A stretch of 64,000 nucleotides of DNA from Blautia coccoides. GTDB lineage: Bacteria; Bacillota; Clostridia; Lachnospirales; Lachnospiraceae. The stretch is taken from assembly GCF_034355335.1 (NCBI RefSeq), contig NZ_CP136422.1, forward strand, positions 5,678,501 through 5,742,500, given 5' to 3'. A program made the translations under genes and the position numbers. Of this stretch, positions 17,239-25,416 are shown in pieces (the stretch's first letter is position 1; every line of letters begins with the position of its first letter). The notes beneath the pieces are model-generated. The model was given only the letters and a program-made list of their open reading frames with translations, had not been told where the DNA came from and made no database searches.

Positions 17239-18880
17239 TTTTCTTCCTCTTGTATTCTTCTACATCTGTCTCCAGAATGATCCTGCGGATCGGGAGGATA
17301 CGTCCGGGTGAAACGGAAAGCTCATCTACCCCCATGGCCAAAAACTCTCTGGTAAGGCCTAAGTCAGCTCCCAGCTCCCCGCAGATTCCCGCCCAGATTC
17401 CTGCTCTGTGGGCATTTTCCACGGTCATCCGGATCATGGCCAGGACTGCAGGGTGATGGGGGTCATAAAACGCATCCAGCTTTGGATTTTGACGGTCAAC
17501 TGCCAGGGTGTACTGGGTCAGGTCATTAGTACCGATGCTGAAAAAGTCCACCTCCTCAGCCAGGTCTGCGCTTATCATGACCGCAGCGGGAGTCTCGATC
17601 ATGATGCCCTGCTCAGGTATCCTGTACTCCATGCCCTGCTCTTCCAGCTCTGCTTTCACCTCTCCCACAATATCCTTAATCTTCTTTATCTCCCAAAGGC
17701 TTGTTATCATGGGATACATAACCGCCAGATTTCCATACACAGCCGCACGGAACAAGGCTCGTAACTGTGTCTTAAATACCTGGGGGCGGGTCAGACAGAT
17801 TCGGATGGCACGATAGCCCAGTGCAGGGTTTTCCTCTTCATCCATTTCAAAATAACCGCACTTTTTGTCAGCACCGATATCCAGAGTGCGGATGATAACA
17901 CGTTTTCCTGCCATGGTCTCGGCAACCGTTTTGTATATCTTAAACTGTTCCTCCTCTGTGGGGTAATCCTCTTTCTCAAGATAGAGGAATTCGCTTCTGA
18001 ATAGCCCGATTCCGCCGGCGTCATTCTGTACAACAGTGGCCAGATCTTTTATATTTCCAATATTAGCATATAGCATCACTTTTTTACCGTCAAGCGTTAT
18101 ATTCTCTTTTCCTTTTAACTGCTGAAGAAGTTCTTTTTTCTCCTCTTCCTCCTGCTGCCGCCTCTGCATTTCTGACAGGGTTTTACGGTCAGGGTCCACA
18201 TAGATCATACCGTTTGCACCATCTACTACAGCCAGTTTTCCATCCACCTGATCATCCAGGGGAATGCTGGTTCCGATGAGGGCAGGGATTCCCATGGTTC
18301 GGGCCAGGATAGCTGTGTGGGAGTTTACCGAGCCGTGGACCGTGACAAAAGAGAGGACTTTATCCTTATCAAGCTGAACAGTCTCAGAAGGGGCCAGATC
18401 ATCAGCAAGGATAATAACCGGTTCCTCCGTATTCACCGTACTTTTGGAGCTTCCCCCAAGGATTGCCAGGATACGCTCTGAGATGTCCTTCACATCAGCG
18501 GCGCGTTCCCTCATGTAATCATCCTCCATAGATGCAAACATCTGGGAAAAATTGTCGCCGGTTGCGGCAACAGCATACTCTGCATTCACCTTCTGTGTCC
18601 TGATCATATTCTCAATGGATTCCCTGTAGTCGTCATCCTCAAGCATCATCTGATGAATCTCAAAAATAGCTGCGTTTGCCTCTCCAACCTCTTTTACTGC
18701 CTTATCATACAGATCTTTAAGCTGACTCACAGCAGTCTCCTTTGCCTGTGTGTAGCGCTGCATTTCCCCGTCTGTATCCTCTGTCTTTACACGCTTTACC
18801 TGCTGCTCACCTTTTTGGTAAACACAGATCCTTCCGATGGCAATACCGCCAAATACACTTTTTCCTCTATATTCCTTCAT
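17228..18880 (-). CDS. ptsI: PTS enzyme I (phosphoenolpyruvate-protein phosphotransferase)
   Basis: 550-residue enzyme that transfers phosphate from PEP to HPr. The active-site His is residue 188 in GSVNSHTAILARTMG. The PEP-binding barrel follows, with GLFRSEFLYL, RTLDIGADK, GTNDLTQYTLAVDR and the Cys in GICGELGAD. ATG 18880 has AAGGAG eight bases upstream; an upstream ATG at 18907 lacks support. A terminator stands between ptsH and this gene, so ptsI may be read at a lower level or from its own promoter. Confidence 0.96.
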   Translation of the reverse strand: MKEYRGKSVFGGIAIGRICVYQKGEQQVKRVKTEDTDGEMQRYTQAKETAVSQLKDLYDKAVKEVGEANAAIFEIHQMMLEDDDYRESIENMIRTQKVNAEYAVAATGDNFSQMFASMEDDYMRERAADVKDISERILAILGGSSKSTVNTEEPVIILADDLAPSETVQLDKDKVLSFVTVHGSVNSHTAILARTMGIPALIGTSIPLDDQVDGKLAVVDGANGMIYVDPDRKTLSEMQRRQQEEEEKKELLQQLKGKENITLDGKKVMLYANIGNIKDLATVVQNDAGGIGLFRSEFLYLEKEDYPTEEEQFKIYKTVAETMAGKRVIIRTLDIGADKKCGYFEMDEEENPALGYRAIRICLTRPQVFKTQLRALFRAAVYGNLAVMYPMITSLWEIKKIKDIVGEVKAELEEQGMEYRIPEQGIMIETPAAVMISADLAEEVDFFSIGTNDLTQYTLAVDRQNPKLDAFYDPHHPAVLAMIRMTVENAHRAGIWAGICGELGADLGLTREFLAMGVDELSVSPGRILPIRRIILETDVEEYKRKKNAD

Positions 18881-18941
18881 CCCTGTTCTCCTTTCTTCCC
18901 AAAACAATAGTGGGAATAACTATATAGACACGTTTAGGTTT

Positions 18942-18981
18942 TAAAAAAAGCTGCCGCAGCTTTTCTCTGCAGCAGCTTTTT
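18942..18981 (-). terminator. Internal terminator between ptsH and ptsI
   Basis: On the minus strand AAAAAGCTGCTGCAG pairs with CTGCGGCAGCTTTTTTT around a short loop. It stands between two genes of one operon, so read-through would set the ptsH to ptsI ratio. Confidence 0.85.
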
Positions 18982-19009
18982 GCCTACTCAAACACTTTTC
19001 TATTCCGAA

Positions 19010-19267
19010 TTACAGATTTTCCTGCATAAATTTGCTGACTGCTGCAAATGCTTCCTCTTCGTCCTCCCCCTCAAATGTCAGGGTTACCTCCTGCCCCTTT
19101 TTCACACCAAGGCCCATAATGCCAAAAATCCGCTTGCAGTCTCCTTCTTTTCCATCCTTTGCAAGCTTGATGCTGCTGGCAAATCCTTTTGCCACTTTAA
19201 CTAACTCCCCTGCAGGGCGTGCATGGATACCTTCCGGATCTGTGATAGTGTAATTAAATTCTTTCAT
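19010..19267 (-). CDS. ptsH: HPr-like phosphocarrier with Arg at position 46
   Basis: 85-residue HPr fold. The catalytic His15 is in GIHARPAG, so transfer from enzyme I to sugar-specific IIA domains should work. The regulatory Ser46 of Gram-positive HPr is replaced: positions 45-54 read KRIFGIMGLG, with Arg46 and Gly52, where B. subtilis has KSIMGVMSLG. HPr kinase could therefore not phosphorylate it and it should not form the CcpA co-repressor. It sits between fruA and ptsI and is presumably dedicated to fructose uptake, with a canonical HPr expected elsewhere (inference). Confidence 0.92.
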   Translation of the reverse strand: MKEFNYTITDPEGIHARPAGELVKVAKGFASSIKLAKDGKEGDCKRIFGIMGLGVKKGQEVTLTFEGEDEEEAFAAVSKFMQENL

Positions 19268-19355
19268 AGTATTTCTCTCCTTTTGTGATGTTTTTATTCT
19301 TTTACGAGGCTGTTCCGCGCGCCCACAGTTATGGGCCGAAATTCATGGGAAACCG

Positions 19356-21269
19356 TCACTCTTCTACTTTCTTTTTTAAAACTCCCAGCAGTCCCGCGGA
19401 TACCAGGGTTCCGATCACAAGTGCTGCCAGATACATCAGAGCATTGCCCACAACAGGGAAGACAAAGATTCCACCGTGGGGTGCCATCAGTGTACAGTTA
19501 AAGAGCATGCTCAGCGCACCGGCAACACCGGAGCCGATCATACACGCGGGGATCACGTGAAGAGGATCTGATGCCGCAAAGGGAATTGCCCCTTCGGTGA
19601 TGAATGCCAGACCCATGATAAAGTTGGTAGGGCCTGCTTCCCTCTGTTCTTTTGTAAATTTATTCTTAAACAACAGTGTAGCCAGGGCAATGGCACAGGG
19701 AGGTGTCATACCGCCGATCATAACCGCTGCCATGATACCGTAATTGCCTGCGGCAATAGATGCTGTTCCGAATACATAGGCTGCCTTGTTGAACGGGCCA
19801 CCCATATCAATTGCCATCATGGCTCCTAAAATCAATCCTAAAACAATCTTACTGGAGCCGCCCATGCTTGTCAATCCATTGTTCAGGGAGGTGTTGATAA
19901 AGCCCATGACAGGTTCCACCACAAATGTCATAAGTAGTCCCATGACTAGGATACCCACCACCGGATAGATCAGTACCGGCGCGATCTTCTCAATGGCCTG
20001 GGGAAGCTTATCGCACAGCTTGCGGAGAAGCCTGATAAGATAACCTGCCGCAAATCCGGCCGCCAATGCTCCCAGAAAACCGGACTGTCCCTGGGATGCG
20101 ATCATGCCGCCCACAAAACCGACTGCAAGAGCCGGCCTGTCACCGATGGCCATGGCAATGAAGCCTGCCAGAACCGGAAGCATAAACGCAAATGCTGTGC
20201 CGCCGATACTCTTAAACAGAGCCGCCACCGGTGTGATAGTACCGAAATCCGCCCTCTGGTCCATGGGCAGGGAATTCATATCCACACTGAAACCGTCGAT
20301 CAAAAACGCAATGGCAATGAGGATACCGCCGCCCACCACAAAGGGGAGCATGTGAGATACACCATTCATGAGCTGGGTATAGATCTGATGGCCCACGCTA
20401 CCGCCGCTCTTTGTCTGAGAGCTTTTCTGCACTGCCCCGGACGCGTGATATACAGGCGCATCCCCATTGACAGCTCTTTCCAGCAGTGCGTCTGCCTTGC
20501 TGATTCCGTCAGAGACCTGACACTCGATCACCTTCTTACCGTCAAAGCGGTCCATGGGAACTTGTGCGTCCGCTGCCACAATGATACAGTCTGCTTCCTG
20601 GATCTCCTTATCCGTCAGCACATTTTTTGCACCGCCCGATCCCCTTGTCTCTACTTTTACGAAACATCCCTTTGCCTTGGCAGCCTTTTCAATACCCTCA
20701 GCGGCCATATAGGTGTGAGCAATACCTGTAGGGCAGGATGTGACAGCAAGGATCTTCGCCTGTCCTTTCTGTTCCTCTGCCGGTTCCGCCAGGCGCTGGT
20801 CAATATCGGGCTTCTCATCATCTGCTTTATCTATAATCTCCAGGAATTCATCCGGAGATTTTGCATTTCGCAGGGAGTCGGAAAATTCTTCATCCATCAT
20901 AAGAACGGAAAGCTTACTGAGCACATCCAGATGTACATTGTCTTCTGTATTCGGTGCGGCGATCAGGAAGATCAGAGTGACCGGTTCACCGTCCAGTGCA
21001 TCAAAATCAACTCCATCCTTCACAACCATTGCCGCAAGGCCCGGTCTGTCAACTGCATCGCACTTTCCGTGGGGAATTGCGATCCCCTCCCCGATTCCTG
21101 TGGTGCTCTCCTCTTCTCTGGCGTAGACCTGCTTTCTGTAGGCCTCCTCGTCATTGATCTTCCCGCTCTCTGCCATCAGAGCAACTACCTGATCAAGTGC
21201 CTCCTCCTTGCTCTTAGGCGCACCGTTCAGGGAAATACTCCTCTTATCCAGTAAATCCGTTATTCTCAT
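19356..21269 (-). CDS. fruA: PTS fructose transporter, fused IIABC
   Basis: 637-residue membrane permease that phosphorylates fructose to fructose 1-phosphate during uptake. Domain order: IIA (residues about 1-150, active His67 in GIAIPHGK), linker, IIB (about 170-270, active Cys179 in SCPTGIAHTYMAAE), then IIC with eight to ten helices and the conserved IDMGGPFNKAAYVFG and EGAIPFAASDP segments. The linker and order A-B-C are those of Firmicute FruA. It lies 15 bases after fruK. Confidence 0.96.
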   Translation of the reverse strand: MRITDLLDKRSISLNGAPKSKEEALDQVVALMAESGKINDEEAYRKQVYAREEESTTGIGEGIAIPHGKCDAVDRPGLAAMVVKDGVDFDALDGEPVTLIFLIAAPNTEDNVHLDVLSKLSVLMMDEEFSDSLRNAKSPDEFLEIIDKADDEKPDIDQRLAEPAEEQKGQAKILAVTSCPTGIAHTYMAAEGIEKAAKAKGCFVKVETRGSGGAKNVLTDKEIQEADCIIVAADAQVPMDRFDGKKVIECQVSDGISKADALLERAVNGDAPVYHASGAVQKSSQTKSGGSVGHQIYTQLMNGVSHMLPFVVGGGILIAIAFLIDGFSVDMNSLPMDQRADFGTITPVAALFKSIGGTAFAFMLPVLAGFIAMAIGDRPALAVGFVGGMIASQGQSGFLGALAAGFAAGYLIRLLRKLCDKLPQAIEKIAPVLIYPVVGILVMGLLMTFVVEPVMGFINTSLNNGLTSMGGSSKIVLGLILGAMMAIDMGGPFNKAAYVFGTASIAAGNYGIMAAVMIGGMTPPCAIALATLLFKNKFTKEQREAGPTNFIMGLAFITEGAIPFAASDPLHVIPACMIGSGVAGALSMLFNCTLMAPHGGIFVFPVVGNALMYLAALVIGTLVSAGLLGVLKKKVEE

Positions 21270-21284
21270 ACCTGTTTCCTTCCT

Positions 21285-22187
21285 TTATATGGTTTCATAG
21301 ACAGCTTCTACTTCTTCGCGTTTCGCCAGATATTCTGAGAATGCGCTGGCGCTTCCCGCTGCGATCCCCATACGAAATGCGTGGATATAATCTTTCTTTT
21401 CCATCCATCCGGCCAAAAATCCGGCTACCATGGAGTCCCCTGCTCCCACTGCATTTACCAGTTTTCCTTTCGGAGCCGGTGCCATATGGCAGCTTCCATC
21501 CTCTGCTGCCAGCACAGCCCCTTCTCCTGCCATGGAGACCAGCACATTACGCGCCCCCTTCTCCTGCAGCTTTCTGGCGTAAGGGAGGACTTCCTCCCTG
21601 GTTTTGATCTCTGTGTCAAATATCTCTCCCAGCTCATGGTTATTGGGTTTTATCAGAAATGGGTGGTACTCCAGTACATTGACCAGCAAATCCCTGGTGG
21701 CGTCCACCACGATCATAATGCCTTTTCCCAAAAGACGTTTCATAATGTTCCTGTAAATGTTGTCCGGCATGGATGACGGAATACTGCCTGCAAGAACAAG
21801 TACATCGCCTTCTTTCAGGCCATCCAGCCGTCCAAGCAGTTCCTCCACCTTTTCTTTTCCTATATCCGGTCCCTGCCCGTTGATCTCTGTACCGTCAATA
21901 GACTTCAGCTTCACATTGATCCTGGAGACTCCTTTCTGTATTGGAATGAAATCTGCCTTCACGCCAATCTCCTCCACTTTCCGGCGGATCTCATCGCCGG
22001 TGAATCCGGCGGTAAATCCCAGTGCTGTATTCTCAATCCCCAGATTCATAAGCACTGTGGATACGTTGATACCCTTGCCGCCCGGAAGCAGCAGTTCGGA
22101 ATCTGTTCTGTTTGTCATACCAAGCTGAAAATCCTTGACGGAAACGATATAATCCAGTGACGGATTGAATGTGACCGTGTAAATCAT
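21285..22187 (-). CDS. fruK: 1-phosphofructokinase
   Basis: 300-residue PfkB-family kinase converting fructose 1-phosphate to fructose 1,6-bisphosphate. The N-terminal motif is LLPGGKGINVSTVLMNLG, the anion-hole and catalytic base motif is NAVGAGDSMVAGFLAG. FNPSLDYIV at the start is typical of the 1-PFK and tagatose-6-P kinase branch; the neighbouring fruA fixes the specificity. First gene of the operon behind a clear promoter and repressor site. Confidence 0.94.
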   Translation of the reverse strand: MIYTVTFNPSLDYIVSVKDFQLGMTNRTDSELLLPGGKGINVSTVLMNLGIENTALGFTAGFTGDEIRRKVEEIGVKADFIPIQKGVSRINVKLKSIDGTEINGQGPDIGKEKVEELLGRLDGLKEGDVLVLAGSIPSSMPDNIYRNIMKRLLGKGIMIVVDATRDLLVNVLEYHPFLIKPNNHELGEIFDTEIKTREEVLPYARKLQEKGARNVLVSMAGEGAVLAAEDGSCHMAPAPKGKLVNAVGAGDSMVAGFLAGWMEKKDYIHAFRMGIAAGSASAFSEYLAKREEVEAVYETI

Positions 22188-22241
22188 ATGGCTTCCCTCC
22201 TGTCCGGTTATCCCGGTTGTCTCTGTTTCTTAACTATCTGT

Positions 22242-22275
22242 ATTATACAACCATATTCGTTCAAATTCAATCAAA
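22242..22275 (-). promoter_or_regulatory. fruK promoter overlapped by FruR site 1
   Basis: Minus strand: -35 TTGAAT (22265-22270), 17-base spacer, -10 TATAAT (22242-22247). The sequence TTCAAATTCAATCAAA at 22260-22275 covers the -35, the right place for a repressor. The start codon of fruK is 55 bases downstream. Confidence 0.8.
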
Positions 22276-22320
22276 TTAATTCACGAAAATGGCGATTTAT
22301 TTTGGTGCAATATGCACAGT

Positions 22321-22335
22321 TTTGATTGTTTTGAA
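22321..22335 (-). promoter_or_regulatory. FruR site 2 candidate
   Basis: Reverse complement reads TTCAAAACAATCAAA, matching site 1 except for the two central bases and one missing base. It lies about 45 bases upstream of site 1 in inverted orientation, which would allow looping by a tetrameric DeoR protein. Confidence 0.6.
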
Positions 22336-22409
22336 TTCGTTTTTAGGGTTTTTAATTATATCCGGTCAATTTCGATCACTCACACTTTTTACTGCCATAG
22401 CAAAACAGA

Positions 22410-22463
22410 AAAAGCCGAAGTCAAAAAGATATCTGTCTTTAATATCTTCTTTCTTCGGCTTTC
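22410..22463 (-). terminator. Terminator of the Rpn-like nuclease gene
   Basis: AAAGCCGAAG pairs with CTTCGGCTTT, with a second inner stem AAGATAT/ATATCTT. On the minus strand a T run follows the outer stem. About 40 bases after the stop codon. Confidence 0.75.
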
Positions 22464-22500
22464 CTATACCATATAATTACATTTCATTTCTATTCATGTC

Positions 22501-23472
22501 TTATCCGGCAGTTCTCTGAATCCTTTCTTCCCTGAAAAGCTTCTCCGCAATTTCCACATCAGAATCACCCGGACGGCTTTGTATCAGATCCGCAGTCTTC
22601 TTAACATACAGGTCATCTAATTCCAGTACCTCGGCAATTTCCATCACTGCATAGCCTTTCTTTAATTTCTTTCTTATACACCGGATCAGCTCCGCTCTGC
22701 CCTCCGCAACGCCTTTCGCTATTCCCGTCTCAACACCTTCATCATAAAACAGCTTTTCCACTTTATTCATCCCGATCACCTCCTTTATCCGCTTTGCATA
22801 TTCCTTATCTAAAATCTTATCCGCAAAAGTCAGAATTCCGGCCAAAGCCTGCATGCGCTGTTCTTCATCCTGTATCTCCTGCGCCAGCCTTACTGTTTCC
22901 TCCACCAATGCCCGCTTTTCTTCTTTTCCTTTCACGGTGAGCGGCAGAACGATCATTTCCAACATCTCATCATCATTTAAAGTTTCTTTATTTTCCACTT
23001 TGTACTGAATTTTACTATATACTTTTTCCGTCTCCATACGCAGGAGGTACACAGGTTCTATTTTCAACTGCATACACCCCACATCCAGAATATTGGGATC
23101 TATATCGCTTATATCCGCTGAAAAAATAATGATCAAATGGATAACAGGCAGTCTTTTCCTGCCTCTTTCCGAATTCCGGCCGCCTTCCTGTCTGACAAAA
23201 CGCTTCAATATCCTGGCTATGTAGTTCACGTATTTCACAATATCGTGGATCCCGAAGGTACTCTCATAGTCGATCAGCGCAAAAGAGCTGTCCTCAAGGA
23301 TAAACAAATTGTCCATCCTTAACTCATTGACTTCTATAGCCGGAAGGTTTGTGGGCCTGGTATCTTTGATCCTTATATGCGGCAGGCCGTATACAGTCAG
23401 GTCTTTATTTTTCAGTGCATCGCCAAAATACTTAAGTGCAATATCTTTATTTTGATATGCAATGTCACTCAT
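22501..23472 (-). CDS. Rpn/PD-(D/E)XK-type putative nuclease
   Basis: 323-residue protein resembling the Rpn recombination-promoting nuclease / putative transposase families that are common in Lachnospiraceae. A possible PD-(D/E)XK core lies at residues about 52-70: the Asp in ELRMDNLF and the Glu in ALIDYES, about 17 residues apart. The C terminus has the low-complexity stretch EGVETGIAKGVAEGRAEL and a helix EVLELDDLYVKKTADLIQ typical of the group. The gene stands alone between two terminators. Whether it is an active nuclease is unknown; these families amplify in genomes without moving their own DNA in most cases. Confidence 0.65.
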   Translation of the reverse strand: MSDIAYQNKDIALKYFGDALKNKDLTVYGLPHIRIKDTRPTNLPAIEVNELRMDNLFILEDSSFALIDYESTFGIHDIVKYVNYIARILKRFVRQEGGRNSERGRKRLPVIHLIIIFSADISDIDPNILDVGCMQLKIEPVYLLRMETEKVYSKIQYKVENKETLNDDEMLEMIVLPLTVKGKEEKRALVEETVRLAQEIQDEEQRMQALAGILTFADKILDKEYAKRIKEVIGMNKVEKLFYDEGVETGIAKGVAEGRAELIRCIRKKLKKGYAVMEIAEVLELDDLYVKKTADLIQSRPGDSDVEIAEKLFREERIQRTAG

Positions 23473-23519
23473 ACATTCCTCCTTTTATTATATCTTTTTA
23501 AAATGGGAATTACAATACA

Positions 23520-23695
23520 AAAAGACAGACTCCGTCAAAAGTCTGTTGTTGTTTACTCTATGACCGGTAACCACCAACTTTCTTCTATGGATTTGTTAAA
23601 AATGGATAACCGCAGATACTGCGCAGATATAGAAAGCAGAACGCCTTCGATTTTGAATATGTTCATAGGGTAACAGAACCGGATGATTCTGTCAA
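23520..23695 (-). ncRNA. Possible small RNA between pduL and the Rpn gene
   Basis: Minus strand: -35 TTGACA (23690-23695), 17-base spacer, weak -10 TACCCT (23667-23672). About 120 bases later a hairpin (ACAGACT / AGTCTGT, 23525-23546) is followed by CTTTTTG. The segment between has no convincing gene, and the pduL terminator closes the upstream unit. A transcript of about 140 nt is possible but unproven. Confidence 0.3.
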
Positions 23696-23705
23696 GTTGA
23701 TTTCC

Positions 23706-23732
23706 AAAAAAGCGCCCGGATAGACCGGGCGC
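23706..23732 (-). terminator. Terminator of pduL
   Basis: Perfect GC stem GCGCCCGG/CCGGGCGC with a short loop and six Ts on the minus strand, about 40 bases after the pduL stop. Confidence 0.92.
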
Positions 23733-23773
23733 AAATCCGCCAAACCAAATGTTTTGATGTTTGATTCTTTGAA

Positions 23774-24343
23774 TTATTTCGTCATTTCTCCGTAGCACTC
23801 TTTTCCCGGAGCTAAAGCGTTGGCTTCGTCTGTATCAATATGTGCTGCTGTTGCATAAGAAGCGCTTACACGGACAATTACATCACCGAATGTAAGAGAT
23901 CTTCCGTTGGGAGACTCGATATCCAGTTTTACAATGTCTTTATCTTTTACGCCTGCCTTCTCAGCATCTTCCGGAGTCATATGTACGTGACGTTTTGCGG
24001 CGATAACACCTTCTGTCAGTTCCACTTCGCCTTCCGGTCCCACTAACTTACATGCACCTGTGCCTGCGATATCGCCGGACTCACGGATAGGAGCTGCTAC
24101 ACCAAGGCTTCTTGCATCTGTCAGGGACACTTCAACCTGAGTATCTTTTCTTACAGGTCCTAAAACAGACATTTTCAGGCTGCCCTTGGTGCCGATCACT
24201 TCAACTTTTTCTTCACAGGCAAACTGTCCTGGCTGGCTCAGCATTTTTTTTACAGTCAGTTCATGTCCTTTTCCAAACAGGATCTCCAGATGTTCCTGGG
24301 ATAAATGTAAATGTCTTGCAGATGTTTCAACTAATACTTTCAT
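23774..24343 (-). CDS. pduL: Phosphate propanoyltransferase PduL
   Basis: 189-residue acyl-CoA:phosphate acyltransferase of the PduL type, unrelated to Pta. It interconverts propanoyl-CoA or acetyl-CoA and acyl-phosphate. Two zinc-binding segments are seen: SARHLHLSQEHLE near the N terminus and AAKRHVHMTPEDAE in the second half, plus the internal LGPVRKDTQVEVS. ATG 24343 follows GGAGGAT; an upstream ATG at 24361 is poorer. No microcompartment shell genes are in the window, and no obvious encapsulation peptide precedes the domain, so this is probably the housekeeping form used for acetate or propionate formation (inference). Confidence 0.92.
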   Translation of the reverse strand: MKVLVETSARHLHLSQEHLEILFGKGHELTVKKMLSQPGQFACEEKVEVIGTKGSLKMSVLGPVRKDTQVEVSLTDARSLGVAAPIRESGDIAGTGACKLVGPEGEVELTEGVIAAKRHVHMTPEDAEKAGVKDKDIVKLDIESPNGRSLTFGDVIVRVSASYATAAHIDTDEANALAPGKECYGEMTK

Positions 24344-24382
24344 TTCATATCCTCCACACAATTTTTAATGAACTTCAATCAC

Positions 24383-24444
24383 ATTCTGAATTTATATAAA
24401 CCCAGAAATAAATTCAGAATCACACAGCAGCCTTATTTCTGCTG
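24383..24444 (-). promoter_or_regulatory. Two tandem inverted repeats upstream of pduL
   Basis: A perfect 13-bp inverted repeat (ATTCTGAATTTAT at 24383-24395, ATAAATTCAGAAT at 24408-24420) is followed by CAGCAG/CTGCTG (24425-24444). They lie 40-100 bases upstream of the pduL start and could be an operator or leader hairpins. Confidence 0.5.
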
Positions 24445-24580
24445 CAATCATCATTCTCTATTTATTATTATAGCTTTTTTTAAAGGCTTGTCAACGCATC
24501 GGTGGGGATTCTTTTGGTACTTTTTGCATTTTTCACGGTACATGGAATTAAGTATGCCACCTTCAAAAAACTATCCGCAG

Positions 24581-25201
24581 TTATTCCTCCATGCTGCTTT
24601 TGGGCAGTTTCTTTTTTAAATAATCATACTCAGCCATAATACTTCTTGTGATCTCATCCTCCCCGAACCGGTTGTCCGGCTGGTATATCTTCAGCAGTGC
24701 CCAGGCACGCCTCTTTAATTCCTCCTGGGTGCGGATTCCCTTAAAGTAATGTATCTTCCGCTCGCTCTCACCAACTGTGGAATTTCTCACACTGTTGTAG
24801 ACTTTATTGCTGTCCCAGTCGTAATCCGCCCATTTGTAACCTGTCTTTTTGTGGTCAATATGTACACTCTCCAGAGCGGCTTTATAGAACTTCATGATCC
24901 AGCTGCATATCCCCTCCAGGACCACCATTACAGCACCTACACCGGCCCCCGGCACATATGCCAGAACCGCTGCCACGAAAACACTGATAATGATCGCGGC
25001 GATTCCCGGCCCCCGGCCCTGCATCTGCAGAGCAATCTGCGTAACTATGCCGATAGTCAGCACTACGGCTGCCAGTATACACACAAATGTCACCACAGCC
25101 CCGCAGACCTTTAAAAAAAACTGAAAACACCTTGCCAGTAAAAATACACATAAAAACACAGGTGCTGCTATCACTTTCCCAATCGTTTTCAAAATCTTCA
25201 T
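24581..25201 (-). CDS. Membrane protein with degenerate J-domain (QPD instead of HPD)
   Basis: 206-residue protein. Residues about 8-100 hold three or four hydrophobic segments; the cytosolic C-terminal part about 155-200 reads like a J-domain: TQEELKRRAWALLKIYQPDN, then a loop and EITRSIMAEYDYLKKKL. In a true DnaJ domain the central tripeptide is HPD; here it is QPD (174-176), so stimulation of Hsp70 is doubtful. ATG 25201 was chosen for the AAGGG upstream. No chaperone genes are near. The J-domain reading is based on the helix II-loop-helix III pattern and needs a profile search. Confidence 0.6.
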   Translation of the reverse strand: MKILKTIGKVIAAPVFLCVFLLARCFQFFLKVCGAVVTFVCILAAVVLTIGIVTQIALQMQGRGPGIAAIIISVFVAAVLAYVPGAGVGAVMVVLEGICSWIMKFYKAALESVHIDHKKTGYKWADYDWDSNKVYNSVRNSTVGESERKIHYFKGIRTQEELKRRAWALLKIYQPDNRFGEDEITRSIMAEYDYLKKKLPKSSMEE

Positions 25202-25332
25202 CTCTTTATCCCTTAATCGTTCTCCCACAAGCCGGACACATTCCGACATATAAAAGCTTTTATCCTGCAGAAAGTAATCCTTAAATACACTTTAGTTTAA
25301 CACAATCTTCCAACAGAAGAAAGAGAAACATA

Positions 25333-25369
25333 AAAATAACGGCCGGCGGGGAATCCCCCGCTGGGCCGT
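25333..25369 (-). terminator. Terminator of the glycoside operon
   Basis: On the minus strand ACGGCCCAGCGGGG pairs with CCCCGCCGGCCGT (one bulge), followed by TATTTTTAT. It closes the six-gene operon that begins at 32174. Confidence 0.88.
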
Positions 25370-25416
25370 CTCATATAAAAACTCTATTTGTTCTGATGGA
25401 AAATTACCCCAACGTC

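Noticed and set aside
20352-21254. 300-codon open frame antisense to fruA
   Set aside because: fruA is certain in this place; the antisense frame has no ribosome site or recognisable motif.
22501-23472. Insertion sequence transposase
   Set aside because: The gene resembles Rpn-type putative nucleases, but no terminal inverted repeats or target duplications flank it; terminators on both sides show an ordinary single gene.
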